64,000 bases of DNA from Oscillospiraceae bacterium (GTDB taxonomy: Bacteria; Bacillota; Clostridia; Saccharofermentanales; Saccharofermentanaceae). Each line of letters begins with the position of its first letter. Position 1 is the first letter of the stretch. The notes below the pieces were generated by a model, which was not told the DNA's origin, did no database searches, and was given only the letters and a program-made list of their open reading frames with translations. Both the position numbers and the translations under genes were made by a program. The stretch lies in NCBI GenBank assembly GCA_902764825.1, contig CACWXL010000005.1:124001-188000 (forward strand). Reading direction: 5' to 3'. Shown in pieces: positions 9,479-17,985 of this stretch.

Positions 9479-10999
9479 TCAATAGACTAAGTATCTTACA
9501 AGACCTGCATTGATAACATAGCCGTAGTTGCCTGTATCAAGCTTTGAATTCCAGTCATTGAAGTTGGCAGCGATCATGTCGTTCCTGATAGCTACATCCC
9601 ATGCGGGTCTTGCAGCCTCAAAGTAGAATACATAAACTGTCTGCTTATCTTCGGAAGCAATGATGAATACGTCACCCTGCTTGCGTGCGTCATCGAAAAG
9701 CCACTTGCCTGCTTCAACTACTGAAGGATCGATCGGGTTGGACTCCGTAGATACAAAGTAATCTGCATCCTGGATATTGTAGCCGCCCTCGAGCTTGTCG
9801 TTGAGGTTTGTTGTCTTATCCTTTACGAGCTTGTAGAAAGACAGAGGATCCATTCCGCTGGGGCACATTGTCTGTGCATCAGCCATTGTCTTCTGGAGTG
9901 CTGCTGCCTTTACATCATCAGTATCCTCATTCTTAAAGTCAGCAGTGAGAGTAAGGATTCTGTATGTAACTGTCTTTCCGTCTCCATTGTCCTTATTTGC
10001 GATGTAGATAACATATGCGCCGAATTCTGTCTGGATGACCTTCTTGTCACCGGTCTTGGAATCGCTGAAGAGGTAATCCTTAACAGATGCTTCCATGTAT
10101 GTCGCAACACTGTATGTGAAATCCTTTGTGAGCGTAGGATCTGCGCCGTTATCGAAAGTCTTGACAGCTGCGTCGTCACCTGTTCCCTTAACATACTCAA
10201 GGACTGCATCTCTGAAGGAAGCGGAATCCTTTGTGGCATCAGCGATCTTGTTGGCAGCCTTAACTGCTGCATCCATGCCGATTACCTTTCCGTCCTTGTC
10301 CGTCTCTGCCTTGATGAAGTAGAGGTTGTAGTCAAGAGTGCTGTAAATGGAAGTATCTTCGTTATATTTTGCGAGGACCGCATCATCAGTAGGAACGATG
10401 GAAGGATCGAACTGCTTTAAGTAGCTGCCGTACTCATTTACGAGGACTTCACGTGCTGCAAAATCCGTGTAAAGTCTCTTGGTCATGCCTGTTCCGTAAA
10501 GAGCCTTAAGATAAGACTGTCCGGACGGATAACCGTATAACCTTGCATAGAGTTCCAGAGTCTCAAGATTCTTGGCTGAAATTTCACGTGCCTTTGAGAT
10601 CTCCATGAAGCCTGATTCCTTGGCAGCGCGCTCAACCAGAGTGAGAGTCTTCATCTGGCCTGCAGCTTCTCTAAGAAGAACATCCCTGTAAGTATCACCT
10701 GTCTCCTGGTTGCTGACATTATCCAAAGTGTCAGCGGATACCATTCCGTACTGTGAATATGAATCGTAAACTTCCTTGAAGTGGAAATTGGATTCGAGTA
10801 CAGAGTAATTCTTGATATTCTTGCTTGTTCCGTCAGGATTGTTCTCTGTGATCGTAATACCTGTCAGAGTCTGGGGAAGTATTCCGGAAATATATGTGAA
10901 GAAGCAAGCGATAATAAGAATGACAGCTACTACTACAACTATCATTCCGCCTGAAACGAGCGACTTGTTTGCCTTTCCGGACTTGGTGGTCTTTGCCAT
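9479..10999 (-). CDS. Membrane-anchored SurA/PrsA-like foldase candidate
   Basis: A 506-residue protein with a basic N-terminus, one membrane segment at about residues 17-42 (GGMIVVVVAVILIIACFF) and a large extracytoplasmic region. The mostly helical region at residues 80-220 resembles the SurA N-terminal chaperone fold. Residues 220-380 look like a weak parvulin-type region containing VIQTEFGAYVIYI, similar to the GYHII-type strand of PpiC domains. No lipobox is present, so it is anchored as a single-pass protein. An AAGGTAGG stretch precedes the ATG. It is monocistronic, with its own terminator. Peptidyl-prolyl isomerase activity is not proven by motifs; a chaperone-only role is equally possible. 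A related design recurs at 16459. Confidence 0.6.
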   Translation of the reverse strand: MAKTTKSGKANKSLVSGGMIVVVVAVILIIACFFTYISGILPQTLTGITITENNPDGTSKNIKNYSVLESNFHFKEVYDSYSQYGMVSADTLDNVSNQETGDTYRDVLLREAAGQMKTLTLVERAAKESGFMEISKAREISAKNLETLELYARLYGYPSGQSYLKALYGTGMTKRLYTDFAAREVLVNEYGSYLKQFDPSIVPTDDAVLAKYNEDTSIYSTLDYNLYFIKAETDKDGKVIGMDAAVKAANKIADATKDSASFRDAVLEYVKGTGDDAAVKTFDNGADPTLTKDFTYSVATYMEASVKDYLFSDSKTGDKKVIQTEFGAYVIYIANKDNGDGKTVTYRILTLTADFKNEDTDDVKAAALQKTMADAQTMCPSGMDPLSFYKLVKDKTTNLNDKLEGGYNIQDADYFVSTESNPIDPSVVEAGKWLFDDARKQGDVFIIASEDKQTVYVFYFEAARPAWDVAIRNDMIAANFNDWNSKLDTGNYGYVINAGLVRYLVY

Positions 11000-11023
11000 C
11001 TTGCCTACCTACCTTATTTTATA

Positions 11024-11057
11024 TTTATAAAAAGCACCAAACATTATAATTCGGTGC
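11024..11057 (-). terminator. Terminator overlapping the HAD gene stop
   Basis: GCACC (11034-11038) and GGTGC (11053-11057) pair across an AT-rich loop that includes the stop codon at 11044. The minus-strand tail is TTTTTATAAATAT. It ends the gatCAB-CNNM-HAD transcription unit. Confidence 0.7.
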
Positions 11058-11703
11058 CCTTAATAATGCAAGGAAGACGTTCGGGAACATCCACTAAATA
11101 GTCGGGTTTTTGGGAGATCAGCTCTTCCATCGGCATCTTTGTCCAGCCCACGAGCGCAAAACCGCAGCCTGCATCTCTCGCTGAAAGCAAGTCAGGAAGG
11201 GCATCTCCGACATAAAGCACCCTGCTCATGTCACTTATCCCCAGTCTTTTCGCGGCCTCAACAAGAGGATCGCCAAACGGCTTGGCTCTTTCCGTTGCTT
11301 CCCTGAATACCATGTCATCGAAATACTGTCCCAGCCCCAAAAGGTCTATGGTGATCATTGCGGAAGACTCCAATTTGGAGGTGACTATGCCCTGCTTTAC
11401 GCCCAGGGACCTGATCTTCGCGAGAAAATCATAGACACCGGGGAATATCGGAACGACATTCTGCTTCATCTTTGTGCAGTTATAGTCGAGATAAGCTTCG
11501 ATGAGCTTTGCCTTCGTCTCTTCGTCATGCATCCAGAACGTGTCCGTCAGGGGCTTTCCGATAAAGCTCATCATGTCCTCATCGGTCCTGTCGGTTCCGC
11601 CGAGAACGATATCATATGAAGCTTTCATGGATTCCATGATCAGAGGGACCGAGTCCTGCAGAGTGCCGTCAAGGTCATAAAGGACAAGGTCATACTTACT
11701 CAT
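11044..11703 (-). CDS. HAD-superfamily phosphatase, phosphoglycolate-phosphatase-like
   Basis: A 219-residue haloacid-dehalogenase-type hydrolase. Motif I is LVLYDLDGTLQDS (nucleophile and acid Asp), motif II is GIVTSK, motif III is the Lys in ERAKPFGDP, and motif IV is VLYVGDALPDLLSA. A helical cap lies between motifs I and II, as in Gph/PgmB enzymes. The start is taken as the ATG at 11703, which overlaps the end of the upstream CNNM gene by eight bases (ATGAGTAA). A longer frame exists but would run inside that gene. Translation is probably coupled. Substrate cannot be read from sequence; phosphoglycolate, pyrophosphate or a sugar phosphate are all possible. Confidence 0.85.
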   Translation of the reverse strand: MSKYDLVLYDLDGTLQDSVPLIMESMKASYDIVLGGTDRTDEDMMSFIGKPLTDTFWMHDEETKAKLIEAYLDYNCTKMKQNVVPIFPGVYDFLAKIRSLGVKQGIVTSKLESSAMITIDLLGLGQYFDDMVFREATERAKPFGDPLVEAAKRLGISDMSRVLYVGDALPDLLSARDAGCGFALVGWTKMPMEELISQKPDYLVDVPERLPCIIKGTEL

Positions 11704-13042
11704 CGGACTTGGGGTTCTCCTCTTTGCTGCCTTCTTCGGGATCCTCAACCGGATTGATGTGGATCAGGACCTTCGCAATGGCATTCTCCTCGACCTTCAG
11801 GACCTTGATCCTAAGGTTCTTGTAGTTGACGACGGGATGCTCCGTCTCTTCGGGAACGCGGTCGAGCTGTGAGATGACAAGTCCCGCAATGGTGTCATAT
11901 TCATCGTCGGTAAGTTCGATATCAAGGACGTCTTCGAGGTCCGAGAGCGTCATGTCGCCCCTTACGATATAGTCGCCGTTGGAGAGCTTTACGAACTCAT
12001 CGGCCTCATCATCGAACTCGTCCGTAATGTTTCCGACAAGCTCTTCGAGCATGTCTTCGATCGTGGCAATACCCATGGTTCCGCCGTATTCATCGACGAT
12101 CACGGCCATCTGCATTCCGCAGTTCTTCATCTCGCCGAAGAGCGAAGATATCTTACGGGTCTCATGAACGATGAGCGGCTCTCTTATGAACTTCTCGAGC
12201 TTAAAAGGCTTGTCCTCAGTGGGAGGCATGATGCCTATGAGGTCTTTTATGTGAAGGATGCCGATGATGTCATCTATCGTGTCCTTGTAGACGGGGATCC
12301 TCGTAAACTTCTCTTCCCTTGCAACGCGCATTACTTCATCGTAGTCCGCATCGATCGGGAGCGAGACGATCTTCTTTCTGTGCGTCATGATCTCGGATAC
12401 TTCCGTATCGTTGAACTCGAAAACGTTCTCGATCATCTCTTTCTCGGTATCTTCGATATTGCCGGACTCCGAGCCGACATCAACCATCATGCGGATCTCT
12501 TCTTCCGTTACAGGCTTGTCGGTCTGGTTGGGATCGATCCTGAAGAGCTTTAAGACGAGATTCGTGGACTTCGTAAGGAACCATACGAACGGCTTTAAGA
12601 CAGCGCCGAAGAACTTAACGACATTAGCAGCCGCAAAGGCCCATTTCTCGGGCTTGTTCTGTGCAATGCGCTTAGGAACGAGCTCGCCTAAAACGAGCGA
12701 GAAATAGGACAGGACGACCGTGATGACGACCGTCCACAAAGACTCCATCCAGGCATGCTTTGAGGCAGGATCCACCCAGAGAGCGAGCTTGCTCGCAAAG
12801 CTGTTGGCGGCAAAAGCGGATGACAGGAAGCCTGCCAGGGTAACGCCGACCTGGATCGTCGCCAGGAAGTTTCCGGGATTATCAAGAAATTTGATAACGC
12901 GGAGAGCTTTCCTGTCGCCCTCTTCAGCGAGTTTATGCATTTTCGCGTCGTTAAGCGAGATGACAGCCATCTCGGTGCCTGAGAAAAAGGCATTAACGAG
13001 GACGAAGAATACTACCAGTAAGATGCTTATTAAAGTGTCCAT
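11696..13042 (-). CDS. CNNM/CBS-domain membrane transporter-like protein (CorC/HlyC family)
   Basis: A 448-residue integral membrane protein. An N-terminal CNNM (DUF21) domain of about 190 residues contains FFSGTEMAVISLNDAK, TIQVGVTLAGFLSSAF and LGELVPKRIA. A Bateman pair of CBS domains (about 205-330) includes IMTHRKKIVSLP and DEYGGTMGIATIEDM. A C-terminal CorC_HlyC ion-associated domain follows (about 345-430). Relatives are linked to magnesium or other divalent cation efflux; older annotations call them hemolysins. Its ATG shares one base with the gatB stop (TAATG), and its own end overlaps the HAD gene, so it is part of the gatCAB operon. The ion transported is not determined by sequence. 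Confidence 0.9.
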   Translation of the reverse strand: MDTLISILLVVFFVLVNAFFSGTEMAVISLNDAKMHKLAEEGDRKALRVIKFLDNPGNFLATIQVGVTLAGFLSSAFAANSFASKLALWVDPASKHAWMESLWTVVITVVLSYFSLVLGELVPKRIAQNKPEKWAFAAANVVKFFGAVLKPFVWFLTKSTNLVLKLFRIDPNQTDKPVTEEEIRMMVDVGSESGNIEDTEKEMIENVFEFNDTEVSEIMTHRKKIVSLPIDADYDEVMRVAREEKFTRIPVYKDTIDDIIGILHIKDLIGIMPPTEDKPFKLEKFIREPLIVHETRKISSLFGEMKNCGMQMAVIVDEYGGTMGIATIEDMLEELVGNITDEFDDEADEFVKLSNGDYIVRGDMTLSDLEDVLDIELTDDEYDTIAGLVISQLDRVPEETEHPVVNYKNLRIKVLKVEENAIAKVLIHINPVEDPEEGSKEENPKSDE

Positions 13043-14481
13043 TATTTCATTCCGTTAAGCAGATCGATCAATGTCTGTCTTACAACCTGGTGGTCAGCCT
13101 TGCCCTTGAGCGCTCTCATGGACTGGCCGATAAGGAACGTCAGATTCTTTTCTTCGCCTGCGAGATAACCTGATACGGCCTTCTCGTTGGCAGCTAAGAT
13201 CTCCTTGATAACGGGCTCTATCGCACTTGTGTCAGATACCATGGCAAGGCCGTTGTCAGCGATATACTTCTCAGGATCGGTGCCGTTTAAGAAAGCCTCT
13301 TCGAGAGCCTTCTGGCCGGACTTCCTGTTGATCTTGTTCTCATTTACGAGATTGATGATCTTACCCATGATCTTGCCGTCAAAATCGATATCGCCTGCAA
13401 GGACCTTGGCATCCTTGGCGATCTTGAGGAGGTCTGTCATGAGCCAGTTGGAGCAATCCTTAGGGCTTGATGTCACTTCGCACGCGGCCTCGAAAACCTT
13501 TACGAGAGCGGGTGTTCCCGTAATGATCTCAGCGTCATACTCAGGGAGACCCAATTCCTTTACGTATCTCTCGCGCTTAGCGTCAGCGAACTCGGGAAGC
13601 TCAGATCTTACCTTGTCTAAGAACTCCTCTGAGATGTTGATCGGCATAAGGTCAGGATCCGGGAAATACTTGTAATCCTGGGCATTTTCCTTGGAACGCA
13701 TGGAGTATGTGTACTCCTGCTCGTCATCCCAGCGTCTTGTCTCCTGGATAACCTTGCCGCCTTCCTCGATGAGGTCGATCTGTCTGTCACGCTCATATTC
13801 GATAGCGCGCTCGATAGCCTTGAGGCTTGCGATATTCTTCATCTCCGTCCTGGTGCCGAATTCCTTCTGGCCTACAGGTCTTACGGAGAGGTTAACGTCA
13901 GCTCTCATCGAACCTTCCTGCATCTTGCAGTCGGAAATGCCAAGATACTGCATCGTGTCCCTGAGCTTCTCGAGATAAGCGATGACCTCTTCGCCGGATC
14001 TGAAATCAGGCTCTGAAACGATCTCAAGGAGCGGTACGCCGCAGCGGTTGAAGTCGACCATCGTCATGCCGGTAACGGGGTCATGAACGAGCTTTCCGGC
14101 ATCCTCCTCCATATGGATCTCGTGGATGCCGATAGACTTCATTCCCTTGGATGTCTTTATATCCACATGGCCGTTCCTGCATATCGGGAAATAAAGCTGT
14201 GATATCTGATATGCCTTCGGAAGATCGGGATAGAAATAATTCTTTCTGTCGAACTTGTTGTTTCTTGTAATCTCGCAGTTAAGCGCAAGTCCTGCCTTTA
14301 CGGCATACTCGACTACCTGCTTATTTAATGTCGGAAGTGTGCCCGGCATACCGGAGCAGACTTCGCAGACGTGTGTATTGGGCTCGCCTCCGAACTTGGC
14401 AGAGCATCCGCAGAAGATCTTGGATTCTGTGGAGAGCTCGCAGTGTACTTCGAGGCCTATTACCATCTCATAATCCTGCAT
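13042..14481 (-). CDS. gatB: Asp-tRNA(Asn)/Glu-tRNA(Gln) amidotransferase subunit B
   Basis: A 479-residue GatB, the subunit that binds mischarged tRNA, activates the side-chain carboxylate and receives ammonia from GatA. Diagnostic segments are EMVIGLEVHCEL at the N-terminus, FCGCSAKFGGEPNTHVCEVC (zinc-type cysteines), the signature KNYFYPDLPKAYQISQ, MEEDAGKL and DFNRCGVPLLEIVSEPD. The C-terminal helical GatB/YqeY tRNA-binding domain ends VRQTLIDLLNG. The length is typical. It sits five bases after the gatA stop and overlaps the next gene by one base. The organism therefore probably makes Gln-tRNA and/or Asn-tRNA by transamidation. Confidence 0.97.
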   Translation of the reverse strand: MQDYEMVIGLEVHCELSTESKIFCGCSAKFGGEPNTHVCEVCSGMPGTLPTLNKQVVEYAVKAGLALNCEITRNNKFDRKNYFYPDLPKAYQISQLYFPICRNGHVDIKTSKGMKSIGIHEIHMEEDAGKLVHDPVTGMTMVDFNRCGVPLLEIVSEPDFRSGEEVIAYLEKLRDTMQYLGISDCKMQEGSMRADVNLSVRPVGQKEFGTRTEMKNIASLKAIERAIEYERDRQIDLIEEGGKVIQETRRWDDEQEYTYSMRSKENAQDYKYFPDPDLMPINISEEFLDKVRSELPEFADAKRERYVKELGLPEYDAEIITGTPALVKVFEAACEVTSSPKDCSNWLMTDLLKIAKDAKVLAGDIDFDGKIMGKIINLVNENKINRKSGQKALEEAFLNGTDPEKYIADNGLAMVSDTSAIEPVIKEILAANEKAVSGYLAGEEKNLTFLIGQSMRALKGKADHQVVRQTLIDLLNGMK

Positions 14482-14486
14482 GATCT

Positions 14487-15983
14487 TCAGCCCTCCCCTC
14501 TCAAAGCATTTTCCGGGATCTTATTCTCAAAGCCCTGATCAGCCGTAGCATTCTGATATGCGGAAGCCACGCCGATGATGTTCTCTTCGGAGAATCTCTT
14601 TCCCATGATCTGAAGTCCTACAGGGAGGCCTTCAGTCGTAAAGCCGCAGGGAACCGACATTGCAGGGATACCTACGATATTGATGAGTACCGTGCAGATA
14701 TCACCCAGGTACATCTTCAGAGGATCTGACAGGCTCTCGCCTTTCTTCAATGCAGCTGTAGGAGCAACGGGGCCCAAGATGGCATCGTACTTTTCGAATG
14801 CCCGGTCAAAAGCCTGCTTGATGAGGTTCTTAACTCTCAAAGCCTTGTTGTAGTATGCATCGTAATAACCTGAAGAGAGTACGAAGTTGCCGAGCATGAT
14901 CCTTCTCTTTACCTCAAGACCGAAGCCTTCGCTCCTGGACTTGATGTAGAGCTGACCTAAGTCTTCAACGCCCTCAGGTCTGTAGCCGTACTTAACGCCG
15001 TCATATCTGGAGAGGTTTGAACAAGCCTCTGCCGTGCAGATGATGTAGTAAGTCGGGATAGCGTACTTGATTATGGGCATCGGGAATGTCTCAACAGCTG
15101 CGCCCTTTGACTTAAGGACTTCGACTGCATCAAGAACAGCCTTCTTTACGTCCTCGTCGATACCTTCGCCGATATATTCTTCCGGAATACCGAACTTCTT
15201 TCCTTCAAGGCTGTAATCTTCAATGGCAGAGAGGTCGAGCTTCTCTGACTCTAATGAAGACTGGTCCTTGGGATCCTTGCCGCTGATAACGTTGTATACA
15301 GCAGCGATGTCTTCTGCCTTTCTTGCAATAGGTCCGATCTGGTCTAATGAGGATGCGAAAGCAACGAGACCATATCTGGATACTGCGCCGTAAGTAGGCT
15401 TAAGGCCCGTAACGCCGCAGAAAGAAGCGGGCTGTCTAATGGATCCGCCCGTATCAGAACCCAGTGCAACAGGTGCCAGAGCAGCAGCTACGCAAGCGGC
15501 AGAACCGCCCGATGAACCGCCCGGTACTCTGTCTGTATCCCAGGGATTGGATGTGATGCCGAAATAGCTCGTCTCTGTCGTGGAACCCATGGCGAACTCA
15601 TCCATGTTGGTCTTGCCGAGTATGATCATTCCGGCGTCTTCTACTTTACGGATTACTTCTGCATCGTAAGGCGGAACGAAATTTCCGAGCATCTTGGATG
15701 CACATGTTGTCTTTATGCCCTTTGTGCAGATATTGTCCTTTATTGCGATCGGAACGCCTGCCAAAGGTCCTGTAAGCGTTCCCGCCTTGATAGCCTCGTC
15801 AGCCTTTGCAGCCTTTGCGAGAGCTTCATCTCTGATCACGGTGATGTATGACTTATACTCACCGTCTTTTGCATCGATCGCGTCAAGGAAAGCCCTGGTT
15901 GCTTCAACCGAAGTGATCTTTCCTTCTTTGATCGCAGCGCCTATCTCGAGTGCGCCAAGTTTTCTAATCTCGATATCAGTCAT
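14487..15983 (-). CDS. gatA: Glutamyl-tRNA(Gln) amidotransferase subunit A
   Basis: A 498-residue amidase-signature enzyme that hydrolyses glutamine to supply ammonia to GatB. The catalytic Ser-cisSer-Lys triad is visible: Lys in GVPIAIKDNICTKG, and serines in GGSSGGSAACVAA and GSDTGGSIRQPAS. The start is the ATG at 15983, behind AAGGGGGG. A TTG 18 bases earlier would lie inside gatC and has no ribosome site. The gene begins ten bases after the gatC stop. Length and motif order match bacterial GatA throughout. Confidence 0.97.
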   Translation of the reverse strand: MTDIEIRKLGALEIGAAIKEGKITSVEATRAFLDAIDAKDGEYKSYITVIRDEALAKAAKADEAIKAGTLTGPLAGVPIAIKDNICTKGIKTTCASKMLGNFVPPYDAEVIRKVEDAGMIILGKTNMDEFAMGSTTETSYFGITSNPWDTDRVPGGSSGGSAACVAAALAPVALGSDTGGSIRQPASFCGVTGLKPTYGAVSRYGLVAFASSLDQIGPIARKAEDIAAVYNVISGKDPKDQSSLESEKLDLSAIEDYSLEGKKFGIPEEYIGEGIDEDVKKAVLDAVEVLKSKGAAVETFPMPIIKYAIPTYYIICTAEACSNLSRYDGVKYGYRPEGVEDLGQLYIKSRSEGFGLEVKRRIMLGNFVLSSGYYDAYYNKALRVKNLIKQAFDRAFEKYDAILGPVAPTAALKKGESLSDPLKMYLGDICTVLINIVGIPAMSVPCGFTTEGLPVGLQIMGKRFSEENIIGVASAYQNATADQGFENKIPENALRGEG

Positions 15984-15993
15984 GGCGCCCCCC

Positions 15994-16281
15994 TTAATCA
16001 AAGGTCTTCGGCACGAGGATCGTACCGTCCTTTGTCTCGGGTGCGTTGCTTAAGACCGCATCCCTCATATCTTCATTTGCGATAACGTCTTCACGTGTGA
16101 CATTGGAAACGCCTGCCACATGGCTCAAGGGCTCAACGCCTTCGGTGTCGAGCTCGCTTAACTGGTCGAAATAACCTAAGATATCTCCTAAAGCCTTCTG
16201 AGTCTTCTCCTCATCTTCGGGGCTGAGCTCAAGTCGGCCGAGGCTCTCAAGGTACTGAACCAGATCTTTGGTAATCTCCAT
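15994..16281 (-). CDS. gatC: Glutamyl-tRNA(Gln) amidotransferase subunit C
   Basis: A 95-residue GatC, the small subunit that wraps GatA and links it to GatB. Typical features are GRLELSPEDEEKTQKAL, the ILGYFDQLSELDTEGVEPLS segment and REDVI. The ATG at 16281 (MEITK) is chosen because GGAG lies nine bases upstream; an ATG at 16296 has a purine stretch too close to work. It is the first gene of the gatCAB-CNNM-HAD unit. No clear promoter could be assigned in the AT-rich 60 bases upstream. Confidence 0.93.
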   Translation of the reverse strand: MEITKDLVQYLESLGRLELSPEDEEKTQKALGDILGYFDQLSELDTEGVEPLSHVAGVSNVTREDVIANEDMRDAVLSNAPETKDGTILVPKTFD

Positions 16282-16400
16282 GAAATTACACTCCATCCTT
16301 AAAAAAGTTATAAATCTACAGCCTAAAATTTTAACATGACGCCCTATATTAGTAAATAAAATTAAAGGCAGGATTGCCCTCTTTATTTAAGGATAAGTGC

Positions 16401-16434
16401 ATAAAAAAGGCTGACCCGCTATGGGACAGCCTTC
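16401..16434 (-). terminator. Intrinsic terminator after foldase-like lipoprotein gene
   Basis: AAGGCTG and CAGCCTT arms with an inner CCC/GGG pair (16407-16433) form a strong stem. The minus-strand tail is TTTTTTATGC. It ends the GH3-glf-foldase unit. Confidence 0.88.
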
Positions 16435-16458
16435 GTCATTTCGATCTTGAATCAGAGA

Positions 16459-17985
16459 TTACTCGCCGTCTTTCTCTTCATCTTCCTCATCTTCGTCATC
16501 TTCACCGTCTTCTTCCTCATCCTCTTCGGGTTCGGAAACTTTCTTGGAAGACTTGGACTTAGAGGGCTTTACTTCTTCCTCTTCCTCTTCCTCTTCATCC
16601 TCGTCATCGTCATCATATACGGGCTTTCTGACAGATTTGCCTGAACCGTTCTTGTTGTTCTTGATCGCATAGTTGATCAGGATGATGATGACTGCAAGGA
16701 TGGCAACACCTGCAAGAGTAAAGAATACAACGATCAGAACGTCTGTTGTCGTCATGTTGCCCTTGCCTGTCTCAGCTGCACCGGAAGGTACCGTTGCATC
16801 GGGATTCAGGCTCGATACGGGAGTATCGGTGATCTCGGGAGCAGCAGTTGCCGTAGGAGCTGCGGGGGCAGGTCCGAACGTGCCGTCTGCGTGGAAATCG
16901 TGCTTCTTTGCCTTGATCTCTTCTAAGAGACCGTCACTTAAAGCCTTCAATGCGATGTTGTTGAGCGCGCTTGCTTCCTGGTCCTTAAGTCCGAGATAGC
17001 CGACTACAAAGTAACCGTACTCCTGGGCATAAATGACGTCGAGCTCGCCTTCTTTTCTGTCCTTGCCGTATGCCCATTCTTCAAAGGCCTTGACCATCTG
17101 GCCCTTGGGAACGGCAATATCACCCTGGTCCATTACTTCGTTATTTGCAAGAGCAGTCTCTGAAAGACCTGTAAGATCGTCAATGGTCTTGCATGCATCC
17201 TTCATGGCATTTGCTGAAGCAAGAGCCTTATCCTTGGTTGCCTGATCTGCTGTCTGGGGTGCATAGAAAAGAGCATATCTTACGTAAGGGACTTTCTTCT
17301 CCGCATCCGTAAACTGATAGTTCTGGCAGTATTCTTTGGAATATGCATCTGCGAGGAAGTATCTTTCAACTACTGCTCTGAAGCTTGTCTCATCCATCCC
17401 GGGACCGTACCAGAGCTGCAGATATTCCTCGAAGGAAAGACCGGCCTCGGGAGCCTTTGTTGTCTTTAAGTTCTCGATCATCTCGTCGATCTGCTTCATT
17501 GTATCCGCATCAAGGGAAACTCCCTCAGCCTTTGCACGTGCGCAGAGGATGCAGGTGCTCTCGATGGAATTCTCGGCATAATAAACGTAATAATCGCCGT
17601 AAGTCTTATATTCCTCGCCATCATATTCAGCTGCCAGATCAAGGAATCCGAGAGGCGTTGCCGGGTAATAACCCATGTTCGCATAACCGCTTAAGTCAAC
17701 GAATGCGTTGATGTAGTAGAAATTGGATTCCTGCTTCAGGAGCGGCTCACCGTCGAAATAATACTGGTGATCCATGTAGTTCATGATCTGGTTGCCGTAC
17801 ATATCTTCGAAAGTCTTGGGCGTTTCAGGTGTCGTCTCGCTCGAGACTTCCGCAGATGCTGAAGTTTCAGGTGTGGTCAATCCTGTTGCTGCAGACGGGT
17901 CAGTGTCTGACAGTTTGTTTCCGCAGCCTGCGATCATGGTTGCAGCAATAGCTGCCGTGAGAATTACTGTTCCGAATCTTTTCAT
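16459..17985 (-). CDS. Lipid-anchored, membrane-spanning SurA-like protein with acidic tail
   Basis: A 508-residue protein with an unusual topology. The signal peptide ends MIAGC with a lipobox Cys at residue 21. A helical SurA-like region occupies about residues 60-380. A Pro/Ala/Thr-rich linker leads to a membrane segment at about 415-441 (LIVVFFTLAGVAILAVIII). The last 66 residues start with a basic stop-transfer stretch and are then dominated by about 35 Asp/Glu. The predicted C-terminus is cytoplasmic while the N-terminus is lipidated outside. The ATG at 17985 overlaps the glf stop as ATGA, giving coupling. The coding region resembles the foldase-like protein at 9479, without proof of isomerase activity. 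Confidence 0.65.
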   Translation of the reverse strand: MKRFGTVILTAAIAATMIAGCGNKLSDTDPSAATGLTTPETSASAEVSSETTPETPKTFEDMYGNQIMNYMDHQYYFDGEPLLKQESNFYYINAFVDLSGYANMGYYPATPLGFLDLAAEYDGEEYKTYGDYYVYYAENSIESTCILCARAKAEGVSLDADTMKQIDEMIENLKTTKAPEAGLSFEEYLQLWYGPGMDETSFRAVVERYFLADAYSKEYCQNYQFTDAEKKVPYVRYALFYAPQTADQATKDKALASANAMKDACKTIDDLTGLSETALANNEVMDQGDIAVPKGQMVKAFEEWAYGKDRKEGELDVIYAQEYGYFVVGYLGLKDQEASALNNIALKALSDGLLEEIKAKKHDFHADGTFGPAPAAPTATAAPEITDTPVSSLNPDATVPSGAAETGKGNMTTTDVLIVVFFTLAGVAILAVIIILINYAIKNNKNGSGKSVRKPVYDDDDEDEEEEEEEEVKPSKSKSSKKVSEPEEDEEEDGEDDEDEEDEEKDGE

